From Methylacidiphilum sp. (GTDB lineage: Bacteria; Verrucomicrobiota; Verrucomicrobiia; CAIQCK01), in NCBI GenBank assembly GCA_020718125.1, contig DYDC01000017.1:1-18409 (forward strand): 18,409 nt of DNA. Reading direction: 5' to 3'. The first letter of the stretch is position 1. Each line of letters opens with the position of its first letter. The notes beneath the pieces are model-generated. The model did no database searches. It had not been told where the DNA came from and was given only the letters and a program-made list of their open reading frames with translations. Position numbers and translations under genes: made by a program. Shown one piece after another: positions 1 through 7,838 of this stretch.

Positions 1-37
1 GAGATGCGCCCATTCGTCAACTTGAGAAAGAAAACTA

Positions 38-66
38 CTTGCAAACTAAACGCCGCTCACTAAGCT
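38..66 (+). promoter_or_regulatory. Predicted promoter of the str-S10 operon
   Basis: CTTGCAAA (38-45), 11 nt, then TCACTAAGCT (57-66), read as -35 TTGCAA and -10 TAAGCT with a 16-nt spacer. Transcription would begin near 73, leaving a short leader before rpsL at 97. The same bipartite motif with identical spacing lies before rplE at 18233-18261, which greatly strengthens the call. The -10 is a poor match to the E. coli consensus, so the assignment rests on the two-site match. Confidence 0.65.
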
Positions 67-96
67 AGCCGGCTCATTTCGGAAAAATCAGACTAT

Positions 97-516
97 ATGC
101 CGACGATCAACCAATTGATTCGCAAGGGCCGAAGCCAGGTGCGCTACAAGTCCAAGGCGCCCGCGCTGACGGGCAACCCGTTCCGCCGCGGCGTGTGCCT
201 TCAGGTCATGACGCGCACGCCGAAGAAGCCGAACTCGGCCCTGCGAAAAGTCGCCAAGGTCCGCCTGACCAACGGCTATGAGGTGATCGCCTATATCCCA
301 GATGAGGGCCACAACCTGCAGGAGCACTCGATCGTGCTCGTGCGCGGCGGCCGTGTGAAGGATCTCCCCGGTGTGCGTTATCACATCGTGCGCGGCACGC
401 TCGACGCGACGGGCGTTGAGAAACGTCGTCGCAGCCGCAGCAAGTATGGCGTGAAGCGGCCCAAGGGCGGCGCGCCCGGCGCGAAGGCGGCGGCGGGTGG
501 CGAAGCGAAGAAATAA
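97..516 (+). CDS. rpsL: 30S ribosomal protein S12
   Basis: S12 sits at the decoding centre of the 30S subunit and monitors codon-anticodon pairing. The 139-residue protein aligns along its length with the family: TPKKPNSALRK (the streptomycin-site lysine loop, with wild-type lysines), EGHNLQEHS, and RGGRVKDLPGVRYH, whose aspartate is commonly methylthiolated. The ending SKYGVKRPKG is followed by about 17 extra residues rich in Gly, Ala and Lys, making it longer than the 124-residue E. coli protein. The ribosome-binding site is weak (GGAA about 12 nt upstream). It is the first gene of the array and is followed after 15 nt by rpsG. Confidence 0.98.
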   Translation: MPTINQLIRKGRSQVRYKSKAPALTGNPFRRGVCLQVMTRTPKKPNSALRKVAKVRLTNGYEVIAYIPDEGHNLQEHSIVLVRGGRVKDLPGVRYHIVRGTLDATGVEKRRRSRSKYGVKRPKGGAPGAKAAAGGEAKK

Positions 517-531
517 AGGACAACAGATTTC

Positions 532-1005
532 ATGGCACGCAGACGCAGAGCGGTAAAGCGACGGGTTTCACCGGACGGCCGATACGGCAGCACGCTGGTC
601 ACCCAGCTCATCAGCAAGGTGATGAGCAGCGGCAAGCGTTCCACGGCGCAGCGGATTGTGTATGGCGCGATTGACCAGATCGCGACGAAGATCGAGAACG
701 CGAAGCCGGTGGAGATTTTGCAGAAGGCGATTGACAACATCCGGCCGAAGCTGGAGGTCAAGAGCCGCCGCGTCGGTGGCGCGACCTACCAGGTGCCGTT
801 GGAGGTCTCGCACGAGCGCCAGGTGTCGCTGGCGCTGCGGTGGCTGGTGGATTTTTCCGCCGGGCGCAAGGCGGTGCCGATGCGCCAGGCGTTGGCGGGT
901 GAGATCCTGGACGCGTTCAACGCGCAGGGCAACGCCATCAAGAAACGCGACGATATGCACAAGATGGCGCAGGCCAACAGGGCCTTCGCCCATTATCGCT
1001 GGTAG
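532..1005 (+). CDS. rpsG: 30S ribosomal protein S7
   Basis: S7 is a primary binder of the 16S rRNA 3' major domain and organises the 30S head near the exit site. The 157-residue product has the usual length, with the N-terminal MARRRRAVKR segment, the helix carrying SKVMSSGKRSTAQRIVY, the basic VKSRRVGGATYQVP beta-hairpin region, and the C-terminal MAQANRAFAHYRW typical of bacterial S7. An AAAGGA ribosome-binding site lies upstream of the ATG. It sits between rpsL and fusA as in the classical str operon, where S7 is the autogenous repressor in E. coli. Whether that control exists here cannot be read from the sequence. Confidence 0.98.
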   Translation: MARRRRAVKRRVSPDGRYGSTLVTQLISKVMSSGKRSTAQRIVYGAIDQIATKIENAKPVEILQKAIDNIRPKLEVKSRRVGGATYQVPLEVSHERQVSLALRWLVDFSAGRKAVPMRQALAGEILDAFNAQGNAIKKRDDMHKMAQANRAFAHYRW

Positions 1006-1023
1006 AACAATTTTGGTTCGTGG

Positions 1024-1060
1024 CGTGCGGCCGCGAGATGTTTGATGGCCGCACGTTTTG
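1024..1060 (+). terminator. Hairpin between rpsG and fusA (attenuator-like)
   Basis: CGTGCGGCC (1024-1032) and GGCCGCACG (1047-1055) form a perfect 9-bp stem with a 14-nt loop, followed by TTTTG. It lies in the 85-nt rpsG-fusA spacer, 36 nt before the fusA ATG. The U-run is short, so partial termination, attenuation or transcript processing is more likely than full termination. It could lower fusA and downstream expression relative to rpsL-rpsG. Confidence 0.55.
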
Positions 1061-1090
1061 TGTCAAAGCAAAGAGAATTTAGAAAAGAAC

Positions 1091-3304
1091 ATGTCTGACG
1101 CAGCATTAGACGCGAAGAAGACCGGGAAAGTTTCCGCGGCCAACGCAACGGCCCGGCGATATCCTCTGGAATACACTCGCAACATTGGCATCTGCGCCCA
1201 CATTGACGCGGGCAAGACGACGTTGACCGAGCGCGTGCTATTTTACACCGGCATGATCCACAGGATCGGCGACGTGGATGACGGCAACACCGTCACCGAC
1301 TGGATGGAGCAGGAGCGCGAGCGCGGCATCACCATCACCTCTGCCGCCACGACCTGTTTCTGGAAGCCCAAGGAAGAAGAGGGCATCAGCAAGCTGTTCG
1401 CGAACGTGCCGCACCGCGTCAACATCATTGACACGCCGGGTCACGTGGATTTCACCGCCGAGGTCGAGCGCAGTCTGCGCGTGCTGGACGGGGCGATTGC
1501 CGTGTTCTGCGGCGTTGCCGGCGTGCAACCCCAGAGCGAGACAGTCTGGCGGCAGGCCACCAAATACAAGGTCCCGCGCATCGCGTTCGTGAACAAGATG
1601 GACCGCATTGGCGCCAACTTTGAGAAGGCGCTCGATGACATGCGCAAGAAGCTCGGCGCCAACGCGCACCCGATTTTCCTGCCCATCGGCAAGGAAGACT
1701 ATTTCCGCGGCGTCGTGGACATCATCAACCAGAAGGCCTACATCTGGCCCGCCGATGACAAGGAAAACGACGCTCAGCAGGGCGCGGTTTACCAGATTGT
1801 GGACGTTCCCGCGGAACTTGTCGAGGCGACGAAGCAGGCCCGGCACGACTTGGTCGAGGCGGTCGCCAACCTGGACGATAAGATTGCCGAGTGTTTCATC
1901 GAGGAAAAGGAGCCGTCCATCGAGGATCTGAAAGCGGCCATCCGCCGTCAGGTCCTCGCCAACAAGCTGGTGCCCGTCGCGCCGGGCAGCGCGTTCAAGA
2001 AGAAGGCTGTCCAGCCGCTTGTGGACGCTGTCATTGATTATCTGCCGTGCCCGCTCGATATCCCGGACATCAAGGGCATTGATCCCCACACTCACGAGGA
2101 AAAACACGCGACGCCGGATGACGCGAAGCCGTTCGTTTCGCTCGCGTTCAAGCTCTGGAGCGACCCGTTTGTGGGACGATTGGTGTTCTTCCGCGTTTAT
2201 GCTGGCAAGCTTGAGAAAGGCCAGACTGTTTATAATCCGCGCACGCGCAAGCGCGAGCGCATCAGCCGGCTGCTCCAGATGCAGGCCGACCGCCGTGACG
2301 AGATCGATGTGGTGTATTCCGGCGATATTGGCGCGATCATCGGCATCCGAAACGTGACGACCGGCGACACGCTGTGCGAGGAAGACCACGTGATCATGCT
2401 GGAGCCGCCGACGTTCCCGGAGCCGGTCATTTCGATGGCCATCGAGCCGAAGACCAAGGCCGACCAGGAGAAGATGGGCGTGGCGTTGCAGCGGCTGGCT
2501 GAGGAAGATCCGACGTTCCGCGTCAAGACCGACACGGACACGGGCCAGACCATCATCAGTGGCATGGGCGAGTTGCACCTTGAGATCATCCGCGACCGCA
2601 TGTTCCGCGAATTCAAGGTCGAGGCCAATGCCGGCAAGCCGCAAATCGCCTATCGCGAGACCATCACCAAAGGCGCCGAGGGCGAAGGCAAGTTTATCCG
2701 CCAGTCCGGCGGCCGCGGTCAATACGGCCATGCGATCATTGACATCGCGCCGGTGGAGCGCGGCAAGGGCGTGACCATTGATAATAAGGTGACTGGCGGT
2801 CGCATTCCGCGCGAGTTCATCCCCGCCGTCATCGCGGGCATTGAGGAGGCCTGCGGAACCGGCGTGCTGGCGGGCTATCCGCTCGTGGACGTGCATGTGA
2901 ACGTCAACGACGGCAGCTACCACGATGTGGACTCCAACGAGTTGGCGTTCCAACTTGCCGGCAGCTTTGCGCTGAAAGAGGCCGTCAAGAAGGCCGGCCC
3001 GATCATCCTCGAGCCGATCATGAAGGTCGAGTTGCTCACGCCGGTGGACTACCAGGGCGACCTCATCGGCGACATCAACCGCCGCCGCGGCATCGTGCAA
3101 AGCATCGAGAGCCGCGAGAACATCGTGGTTGTCAACGCGCAGGTGCCACTGGCCGAGATGTTCGGCTACGCCACCGATATCCGTTCGCTTTCCAAAGGCC
3201 GGGCCAGTTACTCGATGGAACCGAGTCACTTCGAGCCTGTGCCATCCAACATCCAGAAGCAGATTCTGGAGCAACGAGGAGACCAGGCAACCCGCAGGCG
3301 CTAA
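1091..3304 (+). CDS. fusA: Elongation factor G
   Basis: EF-G is the GTPase that drives tRNA-mRNA translocation and, with RRF, splits post-termination ribosomes. All G motifs are present: AHIDAGKTT (36-44), RGIT (78-81), DTPGH (114-118), NKMD (168-171) and a GSA segment before the linker. Domains II-V follow, with the domain IV stretch SYHDVDSNELAF and the ending PSHFEPVPSNIQKQIL. At 737 residues it is slightly longer than E. coli EF-G (704), through a charged N-terminal extension of about 25 residues and a few extra residues between G2 and G3. The ATG at 1091 is preferred over an in-frame TTG at 1058 that lies in the upstream hairpin/U-run. tuf does not follow; rpsJ does after 15 nt. Confidence 0.98.
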   Translation: MSDAALDAKKTGKVSAANATARRYPLEYTRNIGICAHIDAGKTTLTERVLFYTGMIHRIGDVDDGNTVTDWMEQERERGITITSAATTCFWKPKEEEGISKLFANVPHRVNIIDTPGHVDFTAEVERSLRVLDGAIAVFCGVAGVQPQSETVWRQATKYKVPRIAFVNKMDRIGANFEKALDDMRKKLGANAHPIFLPIGKEDYFRGVVDIINQKAYIWPADDKENDAQQGAVYQIVDVPAELVEATKQARHDLVEAVANLDDKIAECFIEEKEPSIEDLKAAIRRQVLANKLVPVAPGSAFKKKAVQPLVDAVIDYLPCPLDIPDIKGIDPHTHEEKHATPDDAKPFVSLAFKLWSDPFVGRLVFFRVYAGKLEKGQTVYNPRTRKRERISRLLQMQADRRDEIDVVYSGDIGAIIGIRNVTTGDTLCEEDHVIMLEPPTFPEPVISMAIEPKTKADQEKMGVALQRLAEEDPTFRVKTDTDTGQTIISGMGELHLEIIRDRMFREFKVEANAGKPQIAYRETITKGAEGEGKFIRQSGGRGQYGHAIIDIAPVERGKGVTIDNKVTGGRIPREFIPAVIAGIEEACGTGVLAGYPLVDVHVNVNDGSYHDVDSNELAFQLAGSFALKEAVKKAGPIILEPIMKVELLTPVDYQGDLIGDINRRRGIVQSIESRENIVVVNAQVPLAEMFGYATDIRSLSKGRASYSMEPSHFEPVPSNIQKQILEQRGDQATRRR

Positions 3305-3319
3305 CCCCTGTTCTTTGTT

Positions 3320-3637
3320 ATGGCTGAGACGCAAACCCAACGTGTTAGGATTCGACTGAAGGCATACGACCACCGCCTGCTGGACGCCAGCGCGGCGGAG
3401 ATCGTCGAAACTGCGAAACGCACCGGCGCGAAAGTCAGCGGGCCGATTCCCTTGCCCACCGAGATTTGGCGGCATTCGGTCAACCGATCGCCGCACTGCG
3501 ACAAGAAGTCCATGGAGCAGTTTGAGATGCGCACGCACAAACGGCTCCTGGAGATCATTGACCCGACGGCCAAGACCGTGGACGAGCTGAAGAAGCTCAA
3601 CCTGCCGGCCGGCGTGGACATCACCATCAAGATTTAG
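3320..3637 (+). CDS. rpsJ: 30S ribosomal protein S10
   Basis: S10 is a 30S head protein which, with NusB, also acts in transcription antitermination (NusE). The 105-residue product has the standard length and hallmarks: RIRLKAYDHRLLD near the N-terminus, the loop segment RSPHCDKKSMEQFEMRTHKR, and the end LPAGVDITIKI. In the loop, IWRHSVNRSPH replaces the more common FTVLRSPH. It starts 15 nt after fusA without an obvious Shine-Dalgarno site, suggesting coupled or SD-independent initiation. It opens the S10 section, which here is fused to the str section. Confidence 0.98.
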   Translation: MAETQTQRVRIRLKAYDHRLLDASAAEIVETAKRTGAKVSGPIPLPTEIWRHSVNRSPHCDKKSMEQFEMRTHKRLLEIIDPTAKTVDELKKLNLPAGVDITIKI

Positions 3638-3646
3638 AGAACGCCA

Positions 3647-4408
3647 ATGGGTTTCGGACTTATCGCCAAAAAGCTGGGTATGACCCAGGTCTATGACAAG
3701 CAGGGCATGTTGAACGACGTGACCGTGCTTGAAGCGGGACCGTGTGTCGTGACCCAGGTCAAGACAAAGGACACCGACGGCTATGCCGCCGTCCAACTCG
3801 GCTTCGGCAGCCAGAAAGTTCATCGGCTGAGCAAGGCTCAGCGGGGCCATCTCAAGAAGAACGGCCTGCTCAAGGACGGCGACAAGGCCGTGCAGGGCAG
3901 CCGCGTGCTTCGCGAGATCCGCGACTTCTCGAAAGAGGTCAAGGTCGGCGACATCGTCGGCCCGACGCTGTTCGAGGCCGGCCAGTGGGTGGACGTTATC
4001 GGCACCTCGAAAGGCCGCGGTTTCCAAGGCGTCGTGAGGCGGCACAAGATGGCCGGCGGTCCCGAGACCCACGGCGCGAAGGGTTGGCACCGCCGCGTGG
4101 GCGCCATCGGCATGCGGAGCTTTCCCGGCACGGTCCGGCGCAATCAACGGATGCCCGGCCACATGGGCCACGTGACCATCACGACGCAGAGCATCGAGAT
4201 CGTCGAGGTTCGCGAGAAGGAGAACCTGTTGTTGATCAAAGGTTCCGTGCCCGGCCCGACCGGCGGGTTTGTGATCGTGCGCACCTCGGTCAAGCACGGC
4301 GCGAAGAAGAAGATAGTGCATGTTGTAGCGGCCCCGGCGGCAAAGAAGGGCGCTGCGGCTGCGGCCGGAGCCAAGCCCGCGGCGGCCAAGCCGGCGGCGA
4401 AGAAGTAA
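3647..4408 (+). CDS. rplC: 50S ribosomal protein L3
   Basis: L3 is an early-assembly 50S protein whose loop reaches towards the peptidyl transferase centre. Diagnostic segments are GLIAKKLGMTQVYD at the N-terminus, VGDIVGPTLFEAGQWVDV, GTSKGRGFQGVVRRHKMAGG, and the loop SFPGTVRRNQRMPGHMGH, followed by LLLIKGSVPGPTGG. At 253 residues it exceeds E. coli L3 (209). The excess is mostly a low-complexity Ala/Lys/Pro tail from about residue 227 to the end. The spacing to rpsJ is 9 nt and to rplD 15 nt, consistent with one operon. Confidence 0.98.
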   Translation: MGFGLIAKKLGMTQVYDKQGMLNDVTVLEAGPCVVTQVKTKDTDGYAAVQLGFGSQKVHRLSKAQRGHLKKNGLLKDGDKAVQGSRVLREIRDFSKEVKVGDIVGPTLFEAGQWVDVIGTSKGRGFQGVVRRHKMAGGPETHGAKGWHRRVGAIGMRSFPGTVRRNQRMPGHMGHVTITTQSIEIVEVREKENLLLIKGSVPGPTGGFVIVRTSVKHGAKKKIVHVVAAPAAKKGAAAAAGAKPAAAKPAAKK

Positions 4409-4423
4409 ACGAGACGGTTTTTC

Positions 4424-5056
4424 ATGAAGATTCAGGTTTTTAACAGCGAAGGCGGCGCGGCAGGCGATTTCGACCTGCGCGATGACTTTGTCATCAAGGG
4501 CGGTCGCGGCAAGCAGGCGGTGCAGGACGCGGTGACGGCGCTTCTGGCCAACCGCCGTTCCGGCACGGCCTCGACCAAGACGATGGGCGAGGTGGCCGGC
4601 TCCGGCAAGAAGCCGTGGAAACAGAAGGGCACCGGCCGCGCGCGCGCGGGCAGTTTTGCCAGCCCCATCTGGCGCGGCGGCGGCGTCGTGTTCGGCCCGA
4701 AGCCACGCGACTGGTCGCTGACGGTGACGAAGAAGGTCCGTCACCTCGCGCTCCAGAAGGCGTTGAGCGACCGGTTGACTGCGGGCGACGTGGTGGTCGT
4801 GGACACGATCAAGCTCGCCGGCCCGAAGACGAAAGATTTCGTCGCCATCGCGAAGAAGTTGAGGGTGGCCGACCGCTCCGCGCTGTTTGTCGTGGACGCG
4901 GCTGACAAGAACCTGCGGCTGGCCTCGCGCAACGTCGCGGGCGTCGAGCTGACCGACCCGTTGAGCGTCAATGTCTATGACGTGCTGCGGTATCGGAAGA
5001 TCGTTTTTACCAAGCCGGCGTTTGAGAAGGTCGAGCAACGTCTGGCGAAAGGTTGA
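4424..5056 (+). CDS. rplD: 50S ribosomal protein L4
   Basis: L4 binds 23S rRNA domain I, and its extended loop lines the exit tunnel. In E. coli it also represses its own S10 operon. The 210-residue product has the usual length and the family loop: STKTMGEVAGSGKKPWKQKG, then TGRARAGSFASPIWRGGGVVFGPKPRDW. The C-terminal half carries VDTIKLAGPKTKDF and NVYDVLRYRKIVFT, as expected for L4. No tail extension is seen. The stop TGA ends 2 nt before the rplW ATG, so translation of the two is probably coupled. Confidence 0.97.
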   Translation: MKIQVFNSEGGAAGDFDLRDDFVIKGGRGKQAVQDAVTALLANRRSGTASTKTMGEVAGSGKKPWKQKGTGRARAGSFASPIWRGGGVVFGPKPRDWSLTVTKKVRHLALQKALSDRLTAGDVVVVDTIKLAGPKTKDFVAIAKKLRVADRSALFVVDAADKNLRLASRNVAGVELTDPLSVNVYDVLRYRKIVFTKPAFEKVEQRLAKG

Positions 5057-5058
5057 GC

Positions 5059-5346
5059 ATGAAAGCTGAAGCAAGCCAGATGATCAAGGTGCTGCGGGTG
5101 ACCGAGAAGGGCACGACGCAGACTAAACAGAATAACCAATACACGCTCTCGGTGGACCCGCGCGCGAACAAGATCGAGATCCAGCAGGCCGTCGAGAAGC
5201 TGTTCAAGGTCACGGTCCTGCGCGTGAACACCCTCAACGTGAAGGGCAAGCTCAAGCGGCTGCGCGGCAACGATTATGGCCGCCGGTCGTCCTGGAAGAA
5301 GGCCATCGTCACGCTGAAGGAAGGCGACAAGATCGAGTTGGCGTAA
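5059..5346 (+). CDS. rplW: 50S ribosomal protein L23
   Basis: L23 sits at the tunnel exit and docks the signal recognition particle and trigger factor. The 95-residue product has standard length: VTEKGTTQTKQNNQYTLSV, then the core VDPRANKIEIQQAVEKLFKV and VLRVNTLNVKGKLKR, ending with WKKAIVTLKEGDKIEL. The ATG at 5059 is chosen over an in-frame TTG at 5053 because AAAGG (5048-5052) lies 6 nt upstream of it. The ribosome-binding site is inside the end of rplD, which suggests coupled translation. Confidence 0.96.
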   Translation: MKAEASQMIKVLRVTEKGTTQTKQNNQYTLSVDPRANKIEIQQAVEKLFKVTVLRVNTLNVKGKLKRLRGNDYGRRSSWKKAIVTLKEGDKIELA

Positions 5347-5359
5347 ACGGATTTTTCCC

Positions 5360-6199
5360 ATGGGTATCAAGACTTACAGACCATTGACGCCGGGCCAGCG
5401 GTTCAAAACCTCGCCCACCTTCGAGGAGATCACGAAGGACCGGCCCGAGAAGTCGCTGCTGGAGCCGCTGCGGAAGAGCGGTGGACGCAACGTCCACGGC
5501 CGAATGACCATGCGCCGTCGCGGCGGCGGTCACAAGCAGCATTACCGAGTCATCGATTACAAACGCGACAAGCACGGCATTCCGGCCAAGGTTGCGGGGA
5601 TCGAATACGATCCGAACCGCTCCGCTCGCATCGCGTTGCTGCACTACGCCGACGGCGAGAAGCGTTACATCCTCGCCCCGAACGGCCTGAAAGTGGGCCA
5701 GACGCTGATGAGCGGGCCGGACGCGCCGGCGGAGGTTGGCAATGCGTTGCCGCTCCGCGCCATTCCCATGGCGCTGGCGGTGCACGGCATCGAGATCAAC
5801 CGCGGCAAAGGCGCACAGATGGTGCGCTCGGCCGGCGGGGCGGCGCAGTTGATGTCCAAGGAAGGCGATTACGTCCAGATCAAGCTGCCCTCCGGCGAAA
5901 TCCGTCGCTTTCACGTCGAGTGCTACGCGACGGTCGGCCAGGTCGGCAACCTCGATCACGACAGCATCAGCCTCGGCAAAGCCGGCCGTGCCCGTCATCT
6001 GGGCCGGCGGCCGGCCTCGCGCGCCGTGGCCAAGAACCCGGTGGATCATCCCATGGGTGGCGGCCAGGGCAAATCCAAGTCCGGCGGTGGCTGGCATCAT
6101 CCGTGTTCGCCGTGGGGCCAGCCCGCGAAAGGTTACAAGACCCGCAAGAAGCATAAGTGGACTGACAAGTTCATCGTGAAAGATCGGAGGAAGCCGTAA
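5360..6199 (+). CDS. rplB: 50S ribosomal protein L2
   Basis: L2 bridges the subunits and is needed for peptidyl transferase activity. The 279-residue product matches the family length and motifs: GIKTYRPLTPGQRF, GGRNVHGRMTMRRRGGGHK, LPLRAIPMALAVHGIE, and the C-terminal NPVDHPMGGGQGKSKSGGG. The Asp-His pair of DHP, corresponding to the functionally important His229 of E. coli, is kept. The second His (DHPH in E. coli) is Met, a variant known in several non-proteobacterial phyla including Bacteroidota. The stop TAA overlaps the rpsS ATG by one base (TAATG), an arrangement suited to stop-start coupling. Confidence 0.98.
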   Translation: MGIKTYRPLTPGQRFKTSPTFEEITKDRPEKSLLEPLRKSGGRNVHGRMTMRRRGGGHKQHYRVIDYKRDKHGIPAKVAGIEYDPNRSARIALLHYADGEKRYILAPNGLKVGQTLMSGPDAPAEVGNALPLRAIPMALAVHGIEINRGKGAQMVRSAGGAAQLMSKEGDYVQIKLPSGEIRRFHVECYATVGQVGNLDHDSISLGKAGRARHLGRRPASRAVAKNPVDHPMGGGQGKSKSGGGWHHPCSPWGQPAKGYKTRKKHKWTDKFIVKDRRKP

Positions 6200-6480
6200 T
6201 GGGACGCTCACTGAAAAAAGGCCCGTTCGTGGACGACCACCTGATGAAGAAGGTGGAGGTGATGAACCAGTCCGGCCAGAAGAAACCGATCAAGACCTGG
6301 TCGCGCCGCTCGATGGTCGTGCCGGAATTCGTCGGCCACACCTTCAGCGTCCACAACGGAAAGATTTTCAACGCCGTGTTCGTGACCGAGAACATGGTGG
6401 GACACCGGCTCGGCGAGTTTTCGCTGACCCGGATATTCAGGAAACACGGCGCCCACACCGAGAAGGCGGCCGCCAAGTAA
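6199..6480 (+). CDS. rpsS: 30S ribosomal protein S19
   Basis: S19 is a 30S head protein that contacts S13 and the intersubunit bridge. The 93-residue product has standard length with MGRSLKKGPFVDDHLMKK, IKTWSRRSMVVPEFVGHTF, the VHNGKIFNAVFVTENMVGHRLGEF core split into two family motifs, and the C-terminal TRIFRKHG. It is translated in a 1-nt overlap with rplB. The next gene should be rplV, but a non-ribosomal gene of 900 bp lies between them, starting 12 nt after the rpsS stop. Confidence 0.98.
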   Translation: MGRSLKKGPFVDDHLMKKVEVMNQSGQKKPIKTWSRRSMVVPEFVGHTFSVHNGKIFNAVFVTENMVGHRLGEFSLTRIFRKHGAHTEKAAAK

Positions 6481-6492
6481 GCGGAGCGCCCT

Positions 6493-7392
6493 ATGTGGGC
6501 TGTGGTTCGATGCGGTTGGGTTGCAGGCGCGGTCGGCCTGCTGGCCGCATCGGTCGTCGCGCCAATGCGCGCGGACGAACGTTCTTTGCCGATTGAAGCC
6601 GCCGTGAAGGCGGAAGAGAGCCGGATGCAGCTCGAAGAGCTGAAGATGGCGTTTCGCAAACTGATGGGCGACAACGCCGAGCTTCAGGGCGAGATGGCCG
6701 GGAAGGAACAGGCGCTCAAGGTGCTGGGCGAAAGCCTGGCGGTCGCGCAGGGCGAAGCTGCGGCGCTGAAGCGGCAGTTGCAGGCCGCGCAGCTCAGAGT
6801 GGCGACGCCGGACGGCACGCCGCCCGACCTCGCGGCGCGGCGGCAACTGGCCGATGCGTTGACGGCGCTGAAGAAGTCCGAGTCGGAACGGCAACGGCTG
6901 GCCGACGAGCTGGCGCGGTTGAACGCGGTGCTCGAACAGGCGTTGCGTGGCAAGGACGGCTTGAGCGCAATGCAGCGCGCGCAAGCTCTGGCCCAGGCCG
7001 AGCGCGTGAAACGGGCGATCGCAAGCCAGCAAGCGTCAGCCGAATGTAGCGGAACGCGTGAGCGTTCCGCCGCAGTCCAGGCCGCAAACGCAGGCGCGAT
7101 GACGAATGCCGCGCCGGTGATGCCGCCGACGGCACCGAGCGCGCCGCAGCCGACGCTGGAAAACGGCCAAGTCGTGAACCTGAACTGGAGCCTGCAGATG
7201 GCCGTGATCAACCTCGGCGAGGTCCACGGCGCGAAGCTCGGGATGCCGTTCGCGGTGATCCAGGGCGACCGGATCGTCGGCCGGCTCAAAGTGGTTGAAG
7301 TTCGGGAAAAGATTTCAGGCGCGGTCATCGAGCGCATGGACCGGGACAAGCCGATCCAGGTCGGCGACCGGGTGCGGATAACGAAGAGTTGA
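6493..7392 (+). CDS. Exported coiled-coil protein inserted in the S10 operon, function unknown
   Basis: I do not recognise this 299-residue protein as a ribosomal or named family. Residues 1-27 look like a signal peptide (hydrophobic stretch VAGAVGLLAASVV, then a small residue before DERS). Residues about 30-180 are a charged, Leu/Ala-rich coiled coil. Residues about 186-225 form an Ala/Pro linker. Residues about 226-299 form a compact beta-rich domain (NGQVVNLNWSLQMAVINLG, KLGMPFAVIQGDRIVGRLKV, QVGDRVRITKS) that resembles an SH3/OB-like barrel such as the FlgT C-terminal domain; this likeness is a guess. The ATG has GCGGAG upstream. It lies co-directionally 12 nt after rpsS and 12 nt before rplV, so it is expressed with the ribosomal genes although predicted to act in the periplasm. 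The linker carries a 22-bp perfect hairpin sequence. Confidence 0.85.
   Translation: MWAVVRCGWVAGAVGLLAASVVAPMRADERSLPIEAAVKAEESRMQLEELKMAFRKLMGDNAELQGEMAGKEQALKVLGESLAVAQGEAAALKRQLQAAQLRVATPDGTPPDLAARRQLADALTALKKSESERQRLADELARLNAVLEQALRGKDGLSAMQRAQALAQAERVKRAIASQQASAECSGTRERSAAVQAANAGAMTNAAPVMPPTAPSAPQPTLENGQVVNLNWSLQMAVINLGEVHGAKLGMPFAVIQGDRIVGRLKVVEVREKISGAVIERMDRDKPIQVGDRVRITKS
7049..7070. repeat. Perfect palindromic hairpin inside a coding linker (REP-like)
   Basis: GCGGAACGC (7049-7057), loop GTGA, GCGTTCCGC (7062-7070): a perfect 9-bp stem. It encodes residues 186-193 of the coiled-coil protein, in the low-complexity linker, and introduces the protein's second Cys. A short perfect stem with a tetraloop resembles dispersed palindromic elements (REP/REPIN type). 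Membership of a genomic repeat family is inference from one copy. Confidence 0.5.
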
Positions 7393-7404
7393 AAATTTGA
7401 ATTT

Positions 7405-7827
7405 ATGGACGTGCAAGCGATAACCAAATACGCGCGGATGTCGCACCAGAAGGTGCGGGAGATCACGCGTGAGATTCAGGGCCTGCCGGTCGGGCGGGCG
7501 CTGGACGTGCTGCGGTTCACGCCGCGCAAGAGCGCGCGCATTGTGCTGAAGACGCTGCGCTCGGCCGTCGCCAACGCCGAGAACAACGCCAACCTTGCCG
7601 CCGACACGCTGGTGGTGAAGGAAGCTGTTGTGGGCGCCGGGCCGACGTTCAAGCGGTGGAAGGCCAGCGCCCGTGGCATGGCTGCGCCGCGCCTGCGCCG
7701 GACGGCGCACGTGAAGATCGTGGTGGCGCCAGTCGAGGGCCGCGTGGCCTCCGCCGCCCCGAAGGCTGCCGTCAAACCCGCGCCGGAGACGAAGCCGGCC
7801 GAACCGCCAAAGGGTGAACAGAAGTAA
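7405..7827 (+). CDS. rplV: 50S ribosomal protein L22
   Basis: L22 contacts all 23S rRNA domains, and its beta-hairpin lines the exit tunnel near the macrolide site. Family segments are KYARMSHQKVREITREIQGL, PRKSARIVLKTLRSAVANAE, the hairpin start GAGPTFKRWKASARGMA, and RTAHVKIVV. The 140-residue protein is longer than E. coli L22 (110) through a Pro/Ala/Lys tail after about residue 112. No convincing Shine-Dalgarno site lies in the AT-rich 12-nt spacer before the ATG. It follows the exported coiled-coil gene rather than rpsS directly, and is followed by rpsC after 11 nt. Confidence 0.97.
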   Translation: MDVQAITKYARMSHQKVREITREIQGLPVGRALDVLRFTPRKSARIVLKTLRSAVANAENNANLAADTLVVKEAVVGAGPTFKRWKASARGMAAPRLRRTAHVKIVVAPVEGRVASAAPKAAVKPAPETKPAEPPKGEQK

Positions 7828-7838
7828 ACGGAGAAGAT

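Noticed and set aside
1238..5074. Open frame of 1278 codons antisense to fusA-rplD
   Set aside because: It is the complement of highly conserved genes in GC-rich DNA, where stops are rare in one antisense frame. The translation is His/Arg/Asp-rich low-quality sequence with no domain.
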